Positions 45,101-51,463 of a DNA stretch of 64,000 nt are shown in pieces. The DNA is from Pedobacter sp. (GTDB lineage: Bacteria > Bacteroidota > Bacteroidia > Sphingobacteriales > Sphingobacteriaceae). The translations under genes and the position numbers were made by a program. The stretch is taken from assembly GCF_031119335.1 (NCBI RefSeq), contig NZ_JAVHXT010000019.1, positions 13,376 through 77,375 of the forward strand, read 5' to 3'. The notes under the pieces were generated by a model. That model was not told the origin of the DNA. It was given only the letters and a program-made list of their open reading frames with translations, and did no database searches. The first letter of the stretch is position 1. The number at the start of each line of letters is the position of its first letter.

Positions 45101-45707
45101 GAATAATCATCTTGTCGCGATTTTGGTCGCGTAGTTCCCGCATACGTACCAATACTTCTTCCTTGCTGTTGCATTCGCAGTCTGGATTGCTTTTTTCGAA
45201 AGGGAATAGCCACCATTCGCTATCGTAGGCAATAACAGTAAGCTTATCCGTTAGGTTAATAGCTATTGGATCTGGACATCCGTTGCTAGGCAAAAGTTTT
45301 AACTGCTTGTCGTTAAAAGAAGCTAGGTATTCGCTTTGCGCTTGTATCTTGGCTAATCCATTGGGTCCAGATTTATCCCAATCGTGGTTGCCTGGGATAA
45401 AGTACACCGTAGCACCTTTGGCACGCATAGGTTCAAACTGCGATTTAAGGATCTGTGCGGTATGTGCAAAGTTGTTGCTACCAGGCAAGGCCATCCCTGT
45501 GGGATAGATGTTGTCGCCAAGAAAGAGGGTGGTGGTGCGGTCTTTAATAACGTGGTTTGCAGCACTGATCAGCGATTGCCGCTGACCTGCATTCATCTCG
45601 CCCGCGTCACCAATCAAGATCATGCGATGTTTCACCTCATCTTGCGCCCTTAGTAAAAAAGGAACAGCTACAAACAGTAGATAAAATGCTATAATTAATC
45701 TTTTCAT
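42114..45707 (-). CDS. Metallophosphatase / kinase-like / Omp85 beta-barrel fusion, 1197 aa
   Basis: Signal peptide (1-21, ends LLRAQ). Residues about 25-340 are a calcineurin-like, purple-acid-phosphatase-type domain with all metal blocks: GDAGE (33-37), LGDNIYP (Asp65, Asn66), GNHDW (106-110), SHHP (205-208), GHEHG (286-290). Residues about 425-690 hold GGGNQSRSLRL, KEYVLRSVEK, LLGDWDRHEDQW (569-580) and VPRDRDQVF (596-604), which recall Fam20/HipA-type atypical kinases; inferred only. The end (about 850-1197) is an outer-membrane barrel with the Omp85/surface-antigen block LGGEGTLLGYRQFRFAG and a final Phe. The soluble domains would thus be tethered at the outer membrane. Confidence 0.82.
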   Translation of the reverse strand: MKRLIIAFYLLFVAVPFLLRAQDEVKHRMILIGDAGEMNAGQRQSLISAANHVIKDRTTTLFLGDNIYPTGMALPGSNNFAHTAQILKSQFEPMRAKGATVYFIPGNHDWDKSGPNGLAKIQAQSEYLASFNDKQLKLLPSNGCPDPIAINLTDKLTVIAYDSEWWLFPFEKSNPDCECNSKEEVLVRMRELRDQNRDKMIILASHHPFQSYGAHGGYFTFKNHLFPLTSLNKNLYIPLPGIGSLYPFLRSTFLNPEDMKHPLYKEMITKVNGVFGDMPNVVYAAGHEHGLQLIKSAQLQIVSGAGAKHSPNKKGKNTLFQSYHNGYVVADQLMDNSMRYEYYLYNETGVEKMYTYTQPYTPVDEKTQKAVTVITADSVMVKVKPSFDSVGRFHRYIFGDNYRKDYALDTKLPVIRISEINGGLKPTQLGGGNQSRSLRLEDKNGKEYVLRSVEKYPEVLLPKGLQNTFAKDIVRDNMASQHPFSALVVPVLAKVAGVPHANPIIGLVSPDVALGDYGAIFENTVCLLEERHPLGNSDNTAKFFKKLDQDNDNTYDAKGYLRAKALDVLLGDWDRHEDQWRWKPVATKKGVKYTAVPRDRDQVFYQSDGKLQRFAQRSDLLLFMQGYERNLKDINWFLWEGRAMNSKILSQYTEAQWDREVLEFCSLYTDELLEEALKRLPKENYDLRHDQLLAQLKQRRAAIPKLMNEYYHFFFRIVDIQASHKNEKAVITDAANGHLKVELYKINKSGDVKDIIFSNTFDPKITKRINLYLRNGNDSVLLDQKNSPISLRIIAGKGKKVYDVPASAKSIRLFGLKGDNTFSGADQNKLRTKLATDTGNATYLGKDLYRRTSVFPNIGFNADDGLSLGALVKVTSPGFRKQPYGNSQSFAALYSVATSAIRFNYTGDWLKALGSADILIHASVQAPDNTRNFFGIGNQSPFTETIRYYRTRFNLIQLDPAVRWRNPKSTLILGPSFQYYGFDRSDNIGRFINQTSQLHSPDSLVIDRNKFFAGAIINFINNTRDQDLLPTLGSYINFKLSGYKGLSSSANSFAQFQGSIALYKNLDGRANLIFANRFGGTLTVGKPAFYQHAYLGGEGTLLGYRQFRFAGRQSFYNNLEMRLKLGDFVSYILPGQVGMMGLYDVGRVWSAHDSSNAWHHGVGGGMYFAPASMAVLRVVAAYSREGWYPYFSMNFRF

Positions 45708-45710
45708 CGC

Positions 45711-46604
45711 CTATTTTTTTTGAGCCTTGTAACTAAATTTTAAGATGTTTCCATATTGTGTATCGCTACCTTCATTAGAAATATAAAGGTTTGCGTTGTG
45801 GTCAAAGGCAATGCCTTCTGGTTGGTTAAACTCGTTAACAGAAAGTGGGTATAGGTTTTTAATTTTCCATTGATTATCTGTAACCACCAGTGTTTTGTTG
45901 ATGGCCGATAACAGATACCATTCGCTAGTTAAAGGGTGTTTGGCCAAAGCCGAGGGATGGAAAGTTCCTTTTTTACGCCCCGATAGCTTGCTTACTGTAC
46001 TTACATCTATTTTGAAGGTGCCGCTAAGCTTAAAGAGACCTTCGGTTTGTAGGCTAAGAATAAAACCACTGGTTTGTTTAGTGCCCTTATCTACAGCACA
46101 CTCTTTACAGATCACGTAGAGCTTGTTTTGTATAACATCTGCATACATGCCCTCGTATTCGCCTTTCGGTAACACAGATTTAGTATGCGCTACATTTTTG
46201 GTTTCTTTATTTTTTGTTTCTTCCAGTGCAAAGCTAAAAAGGTCGCCGTTACTTTTCAGTACCATCACCTTTCCCCAAGCAATGGCGATGTCTTCAAAGT
46301 CGCCGTCTTTTGCAAATTTGGTATGCTGGTATTTTTTTGAACCTAAGCTAATGGTAAATACCTTACCTTCTTCGTCTTGTTGGGCGTACACTTTGGATGG
46401 GTCTCCATTGGCAAAGGCAAAGCCCGAAATCTCTAGCAGTGCTTCGGGCATATTGTATTTTTCGGGCGCCGATAGGTCGTATCCTAATGGACTTTCTACT
46501 TTATCTTTTTTCTTTTGAGCACAGGAAAGGAAAGCTGTGGAGCAGCATAAGCCAAAGCAAATGCCAATAAAAGTGAGGTTGAAGGAATGGGTGAGTTTTG
46601 TCAT
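45711..46604 (-). CDS. SdiA-regulated-type beta-propeller lipoprotein
   Basis: 297 residues. Lipoprotein signal ending FLSC (Cys28). The rest is a propeller of the SdiA-regulated / phytase-like type: ISGFAFANGDPSKVYAQQDE, DFEDIAIAWGKVMVL, GEYEGMYADV, and PEGIAFDHNANLYISNEGS. Such proteins bind or hydrolyse phosphate-rich ligands in some relatives; enzymatic activity is not shown here. It overlaps ppk by 4 bp (ATGA) and is followed after 3 bp by the phosphatase fusion, so it is translationally coupled in the operon. Confidence 0.8.
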   Translation of the reverse strand: MTKLTHSFNLTFIGICFGLCCSTAFLSCAQKKKDKVESPLGYDLSAPEKYNMPEALLEISGFAFANGDPSKVYAQQDEEGKVFTISLGSKKYQHTKFAKDGDFEDIAIAWGKVMVLKSNGDLFSFALEETKNKETKNVAHTKSVLPKGEYEGMYADVIQNKLYVICKECAVDKGTKQTSGFILSLQTEGLFKLSGTFKIDVSTVSKLSGRKKGTFHPSALAKHPLTSEWYLLSAINKTLVVTDNQWKIKNLYPLSVNEFNQPEGIAFDHNANLYISNEGSDTQYGNILKFSYKAQKK

Positions 46605-48652
46605 GTTGTTTGTAGATGATTTTGATTTAAGTATTCGTAGATGGCTTTTTGCGACTGTATGGGAGTACCAGCGTTTTCAACGGGGATGTTTTGAAATTGC
46701 TGGTTCAGGTAGGTGGCCTGTACATTGTCGGCAAGTTGGATGTTTAGCAGATCTTTAAGCTGTTTTTTAATTTGATTGTTATAGATGGGAAAGCATACTT
46801 CTATCCTACGATAGATGTTCCTTGTCATCCAATCTGCCGAGCCCAAGTACAGTGCTTCGTTACCATCGTTGTAAAACCAGAAAAGACGACCATGCTCCAA
46901 ATAGCGGTCAACAATTCTGCGTACTATAATATTTGTGGTGGGTACTAGGCGGCAGATACCTCTAATGATGAGTTCTATCTTTACTCCTGCAGCAGCAGCT
47001 TTGTAAAGCTGCCTAATCATTACTTCTTCTTCCAGGTTATTTAGTTTGATAATGACATGTGCTTTTTTACCGCTTTGGGCATGCTGTATTTCTCGTTGTA
47101 TCAAATCAAGGAAAGCCTGTTGCAAATTAAACTGAGCCACTAACAACTTTTGGAAGTTGATTGGAGGATGTTCGCTTGGTTTTTTCCTTTTTGCCAAGAA
47201 GATGAACAATAATTCCAACTCCCTCAACAGATCAGGGTTGGCGGTCATCAAAATATGATCGGTATAAAAGTTGGCAGTGGTTTCGTTAAAATTACCAGTA
47301 GCCAATAGGCCAGTATATTGAGTTCTTAAACCTATTTTTCGTTTTACGAGGGCTACCTTTGCATGTACTTTTAGGGCAGTAACGCTATAAATAATCGCTA
47401 CACCAGCGGTTTTCATCTTTTTTGCCCATTTAATATTGTTGTTCTCATCAAAACGGGCCTTAAGCTCTACCAAAACAGTTACTTTTTTCCCGTTCTTGGC
47501 GGCAGTAATCAGTGCGTTTACAATTTTCGAATCTTTGGCTACACGGTAAAGCGTGGTTGCTATTTCGGTAGTAGTTGCATCGGTAGCCGCTTCATTAAAA
47601 AATTGGAGCACGCTATCGTACGATTGGTAGGGCGGATTAATTAGTATGTCCTGAGCTAAGATGAACTGATGCAGAGTTTCGCCCTTAGGTAGAATTGGAT
47701 ATGGTATTTTCGGCCAGTTTTTATGGCTAAGTTTCGGGTCTTTGATCGGAAAATCTGCTAGATCTTTTAGGTTGTGATACCTGCCGCCGCTAACAATAGT
47801 GGCATGGGCAACATTTAGCCTTTGTACTAATAAGTCCAGAACGTCTGCACTCATTCCTGGAGAGTATAACAAACGGGTAGCTAAACCTTGGTCACGTTTT
47901 AGCAGTTGTTTTTCTAACTGATCGGCCATATCGATGCTGTACTCGTCATCTAGTTCTAGCTCTGCATCTCGGGTAATCTTAAAACTATGGCAATTGGTAA
48001 TGGTACCTTGAGGAAACAGCACCGCAAGATTTTCTTGGATGATATCGTCTATGAAAAAAACTTTGCTGCGTTCTTCATATTTAGTGAGATAGAAACGTGG
48101 CACCTGCTCGGAAGGTATATTGACGATGAAATGTTGGCTGTTACCTTGATCATTTAATTCTACCAAGAAATAAAGCAGGTTGTTTTCTGGAAAATAGCTG
48201 GCCTCGGGTGTACCGAGAGCTATAGGACGTAAAAAGCCCAACAGCTGGGTCATGAAATAATGCGTCAGTTCGGCACCGAGTGCAGGTGGAAAGGGCTGAC
48301 CATAGCTAAAATCAATGCTGTTACTGCTCAATGCTGGCAGTACGGTTTCTTTTAAGATGCGGCCGTATTGTTGCTGTTGCCGGTCTATGGTTTGGTTGGC
48401 CTCTTCCAATACATGCTTCTCGTGTTCATCGTGAGTTTTCTTATGTAGCTTTTTGAGCGCCTTTAAAACAGGATAGCGGACCCTGTAAAATTCGTCGAGG
48501 TTAGAAGAATAGATAGATAGAAACTTGATACGCTCTAACAATGGGGTAGCACTCGCCGCCGCTTCGGCCAATACTCTAGCGTTAAACGACAGCCAACTCA
48601 AATCGCGGTTCAATAATAATGGTATTTCAGCTTGTTTTATTAAGGTTTCCAT
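46601..48652 (-). CDS. ppk1: Polyphosphate kinase 1
   Basis: 683 residues, full-length PPK1, which polymerises the gamma-phosphate of ATP into inorganic polyphosphate. N-terminal domain with LLNRDLSWLSFNARVL and SSNLDEFYRVR; catalytic phospholipase-D-like pair follows: the autophosphorylated His430 in LKVHAKVALV, ATGNFNETTANFYTDH, IIRGICRLVPTT, and the second histidine His587 in YLEHGRLFWF. Complete. Second gene of the operon, 2 bp after the HD-PycTM gene and overlapping the SdiA-like gene. Confidence 0.95.
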   Translation of the reverse strand: METLIKQAEIPLLLNRDLSWLSFNARVLAEAAASATPLLERIKFLSIYSSNLDEFYRVRYPVLKALKKLHKKTHDEHEKHVLEEANQTIDRQQQQYGRILKETVLPALSSNSIDFSYGQPFPPALGAELTHYFMTQLLGFLRPIALGTPEASYFPENNLLYFLVELNDQGNSQHFIVNIPSEQVPRFYLTKYEERSKVFFIDDIIQENLAVLFPQGTITNCHSFKITRDAELELDDEYSIDMADQLEKQLLKRDQGLATRLLYSPGMSADVLDLLVQRLNVAHATIVSGGRYHNLKDLADFPIKDPKLSHKNWPKIPYPILPKGETLHQFILAQDILINPPYQSYDSVLQFFNEAATDATTTEIATTLYRVAKDSKIVNALITAAKNGKKVTVLVELKARFDENNNIKWAKKMKTAGVAIIYSVTALKVHAKVALVKRKIGLRTQYTGLLATGNFNETTANFYTDHILMTANPDLLRELELLFIFLAKRKKPSEHPPINFQKLLVAQFNLQQAFLDLIQREIQHAQSGKKAHVIIKLNNLEEEVMIRQLYKAAAAGVKIELIIRGICRLVPTTNIIVRRIVDRYLEHGRLFWFYNDGNEALYLGSADWMTRNIYRRIEVCFPIYNNQIKKQLKDLLNIQLADNVQATYLNQQFQNIPVENAGTPIQSQKAIYEYLNQNHLQTT

Positions 48653-48654
48653 CT

Positions 48655-49875
48655 TTAGAAAAGCTTTCCGTAAGCGGCGTAAGAAATAATGTAAGCTAGT
48701 ACCGTACCTATCAGTCCAAACATAAAGATATTATAAGCAATCCTAATCAGCTTGTATTTTTTGCCCAATACCACACCTTGTGAATACACATCCTTGATCA
48801 GTGTGCCGTAAAGAAAATCTTTATCGCCCATTACCTTTTTCATGCTTTGGTGGTACTCTTCTAAAGGCATCTTGTAGAAATTTCCGAAGAATACCAAGTT
48901 CACTTTTTTATCTGCAACGTCTTGTTGGGTAAAAGTGCCAGCTGGTATAGATGGGCGTGTAGCCAAAATAGAAAAGACAATGCAGGAAAGGCTCACCAAC
49001 AAAAGCATCATGGTTGGAATAATCAAATGTTCATTGTCTTCTAATCTGCGCAGCAGCAAGCTCACAATTAATGAGAGCATAATTGAGTTTACCGTGATGA
49101 GGATTTGCGCCTTATTATCGGCCATATCACTTAGCCTTTGGTTATTGGTAGAGGTAATACGGAACATGGTTTCTACACCCTTTCCTCCTGTTTCTTCCTT
49201 TTGTGGTTTAAGCTTATCGCTTGGTTCTGTCACGGGGTTTTGTTCGGTTGTGGTATGCAAAATGGGCTGGGTTTCGTCTTTTTGTAGTTTCTTTATCAGT
49301 TTAGCTATATGTTTAGCTTTTTTGTCATCGAGCGACAAGCGGCAATAGTCGGTGTGGTACCGGTGCGACTCTAAAAAAGCAAGGTCTTTTAGCCACCAAT
49401 CTTTTTTGCCAATTTCTTTATGGCATAGTTTTGAGATTTCACTGCGCAATAGTTTAGAACGTTTGGTAAAACCTTCGCTGCCCAAATGGAAAAGGTCGGC
49501 ATCACAAAGGATTTGTTCGTTAAGGTTTTTTGGTTGCTGCGGCAGTTTGGTAGCTAAAATGGCATTGCTAACGGCAGTAATGGTCTCTTCTGCTACTTGG
49601 TGCTGTTGCAGGAAATCTGTTGCAGCCTTGGCACCAGCTACTTCGTGTTCGCCGGGTTCCCCTTTTAGGTAGCCAATGTCGTGAAACCAGGCGCCAATAT
49701 ATACGATAAAGAAATCTTGTGGGGATAATTGGTAGTGATTGGCAATTTGTGTAGATGCCTCAACTACCCCTAAGGTATGTTCCAGGCCATGATACAGTAG
49801 GTTAGAGTCTTGGTGTTCTTTGAAGTATTGCTTTACGTATGTTTCTGCCGCAAGCTGTATTTGAGCATAATTCAT
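48655..49875 (-). CDS. HD phosphohydrolase fused to PycTM-type Pycsar effector
   Basis: 406 residues. Residues about 1-195 are an HD domain: YHGLEHT (His29, His33), WFHDIGY (His65-Asp66), LCDADLFHLG (Asp125, Asp127). A Lys/Glu/Thr-rich linker (200-235) leads to a Pycsar effector-type membrane module: MFRITSTNNQRLSDMADNKA, then helices about 258-276, 285-305 and 380-400. In known Pycsar systems such effectors disrupt the membrane after sensing cyclic UMP or CMP from PycC. No recognisable cyclase gene is adjacent. First gene of the operon with ppk1. Confidence 0.85.
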   Translation of the reverse strand: MNYAQIQLAAETYVKQYFKEHQDSNLLYHGLEHTLGVVEASTQIANHYQLSPQDFFIVYIGAWFHDIGYLKGEPGEHEVAGAKAATDFLQQHQVAEETITAVSNAILATKLPQQPKNLNEQILCDADLFHLGSEGFTKRSKLLRSEISKLCHKEIGKKDWWLKDLAFLESHRYHTDYCRLSLDDKKAKHIAKLIKKLQKDETQPILHTTTEQNPVTEPSDKLKPQKEETGGKGVETMFRITSTNNQRLSDMADNKAQILITVNSIMLSLIVSLLLRRLEDNEHLIIPTMMLLLVSLSCIVFSILATRPSIPAGTFTQQDVADKKVNLVFFGNFYKMPLEEYHQSMKKVMGDKDFLYGTLIKDVYSQGVVLGKKYKLIRIAYNIFMFGLIGTVLAYIISYAAYGKLF

Positions 49876-49897
49876 TGTCTATCGGTTATGTTTTAAT

Positions 49898-49914
49898 CTG
49901 GAACTAGGTTCCAG
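49898..49914. promoter_or_regulatory. Perfect palindrome upstream of the HD-PycTM operon
   Basis: CTGGAAC-TAG-GTTCCAG, 7-bp arms, 22 bp before the ATG at 49875. The position fits an operator or a leader hairpin. No other copy was noticed in the window. Confidence 0.4.
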
Positions 49915-50097
49915 TAATTCGATAACTAAGTTAATTAAAATTAGGATGAACTTAGTTAGTCTTAATAAACATGACAGCTTGCTAACAAGCTCAAGGTATA
50001 TTGATGTTAGCTTGTACCAAAATTATGCCTTCATCAAATAGTTGTTTACTGACGTCATGAGCTTTTTTTTAAAAGCTAAATAATGATATATCGATGA

Positions 50098-50289
50098 TTA
50101 TTGGTATTTCAAGTGAGGCTGACTATGATAATTTTTCGTCGGATTGGTATGTGTTCCGGTAATGTAGGCATCCGTTTCAGTTCCAAACTGTCCAATTAAA
50201 CTAGGTCAGTTTCTTTCAATCCATTTTACGCAGAATATATTTCCGATACTCGACCAACTAGCTATTTCAGGAAGAGACAAAGCATTAGT
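50098..50289 (-). pseudogene. Decayed reading frame, unidentified
   Basis: Minus-strand frame of 63 codons with protein-like sequence on both sides of a single internal TGA (50206-50208): LPEIASWSSIGNIFCVKWIE before and LIGQFGTETDAYITGTHTNP after. There is no start codon at the upstream end. Might be the remnant of a gene lost when the region was rearranged; family not recognised and chance is not excluded. Confidence 0.25.
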
Positions 50290-50450
50290 TTATAGATGTG
50301 CTTTATAAAAGTAAGTACGGTTTAGATGCCCGCACTTATTCATTTGCTCTACTAGAGGAAATTTTATTTGAATATTCACTAGTTGAGTTTCGGTCTAAAA
50401 ACAATTTGCCAGCTTCTTCAAATCCTGTAGGAAATGCTTTGAAAATTGTT

Positions 50451-50463
50451 CTGCCACCCCGAC
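50451..50463. other. Putative attachment-site repeat, right copy
   Basis: CTGCCACCCCGAC, identical to the tRNA-Pro 3' end at 39634-39646. It is followed 22 bp later by a strong terminator, as after a genuine tRNA. Confidence 0.45.
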
Positions 50464-50484
50464 AGAGACGATTAAAAGTCAATT

Positions 50485-50516
50485 AAGCCTTTCAAATTAA
50501 TATTTGAAAGGCTTTT
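50485..50516 (+). terminator. Terminator after the displaced tRNA-Pro end
   Basis: AAGCCTTTCAAAT, loop TAATA-like, ATTTGAAAGGCTT, then TTGTTTT. The 13-bp stem is perfect. No intact plus-strand gene ends here; it is in the place expected for the original tRNA terminator. Confidence 0.75.
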
Positions 50517-50626
50517 GTTTTATAAATTCTAGTAATCCAAAAGAGAAGCTGTGCTGTAGGCTGACCTAAGTTACCATCAAATTATCAACGATTATTTCCT
50601 TTTTCGTAATTGACATGATCTATAGC

Positions 50627-51253
50627 TTACTTTACGGGTTCACGTAAAATAGTGCGAAGCTTTTCTGAAGGGGTTTTTCGGAAATCAGAAAGGTAAATTT
50701 CATGATGATACCCATTTTGTTCTAGTTGGTGCTGCTTAGCGAAGCTTGCAATAATAGCCAAGGTTCGAGGCTCTTCTGAGAAAGGGCCAGTATGCATAAT
50801 CTGGATACATTTACCCTCGTGGAGTTCAAAGTATTTTACATTTTGAGCTTGAGATAGCTGTTTTTCACTTACAACTTTGGCAGTGGCAGTCAGAATTTCG
50901 TCTGTTGTTACAAAATCTGGTAGGCGTATCAACAAACGATAGTGCCATTGTTCTCTCGGGATAGCTACCGGTGTGTTTGCTAGCTCCATTAAAGGCTGTA
51001 GCTCTTTGTCGTACCACCATAGCCCTTCCAATTTTGGAACTGTAAAATCGTTTCCGTTAGCCTTGTGAACAAATTTGAGAAGGTAAGCGGTGGCATAAAG
51101 CGCTTGCACATTAGTGCCAAATGCCAAACCATCAGGATCGCCCTTTCCTTGGATAGAGATGTAGCGAGCTGGCTGAAGATTAACAAGTTGTGGCACTGAT
51201 TTAGCACTGTAATAAGTCTTATCAGTTTTGGTGAGGTCAAGTTTTTGCATCAT
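50627..51253 (-). CDS. GyrI-like small-molecule-binding domain protein
   Basis: 208 residues, two-repeat SHS2/GyrI-like fold: LVNLQPARYISIQGKGDPDG at the start, LEGLWWYDKE and HYRLLIRLPDFV in the middle, KCIQIMHTGPFSEEP and HHEIYLSDFRKTPSEKLRTI at the end. It is the stand-alone form of the domain found in transcription factors that bind hydrophobic drugs; proposed roles are drug sequestration or hydrolysis. Not linked to a regulator here. Confidence 0.83.
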   Translation of the reverse strand: MMQKLDLTKTDKTYYSAKSVPQLVNLQPARYISIQGKGDPDGLAFGTNVQALYATAYLLKFVHKANGNDFTVPKLEGLWWYDKELQPLMELANTPVAIPREQWHYRLLIRLPDFVTTDEILTATAKVVSEKQLSQAQNVKYFELHEGKCIQIMHTGPFSEEPRTLAIIASFAKQHQLEQNGYHHEIYLSDFRKTPSEKLRTILREPVK

Positions 51254-51463
51254 GTATTGTTTTTACAAGACTACGATGTGGCACTGACAACCCTATGGCA
51301 GTGCTTTGTTAATTAAGCATTTATTTCTTTTCGTTAATATATATACGCTAATTTTCAAGCAAATACGTGCTTATCTGCGTGGCTGTATGTTTTGAAAAAT
51401 ACTTAGAAACTTTTTTATGAAAGAAAATGTTTGTTTTAAGTTGCTAGATATAACTAAACGAAT

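Larger units (their letters stand above)
49876..50626. other. Intergenic region with operon leader and putative island end
   Basis: No intact gene. It holds a perfect palindrome (49898-49914), a second small hairpin AGCTTG-CTAA-CAAGCT (49976-49991), a possible TAATTTTG -7 box on the minus strand (50018-50025, no matching -33 seen), a decayed minus-strand frame (50098-50289), a short plus-strand open frame (50289-50486), the 13-bp tRNA-Pro repeat (50451-50463) and a strong terminator (50485-50516). Confidence 0.65.

Noticed and set aside
39646..50463. Different base composition as support for a foreign island
   Set aside because: Spot counts of single lines (about 42-53% G+C inside, 42-47% outside) gave no clear difference, so I do not use it as evidence.
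50298..50486. 62-codon plus-strand frame starting with GTG
   Set aside because: Not called as a gene: no recognisable family, and its end is formed by the tRNA-Pro repeat. Kept only as a possible relic in the intergenic entry.
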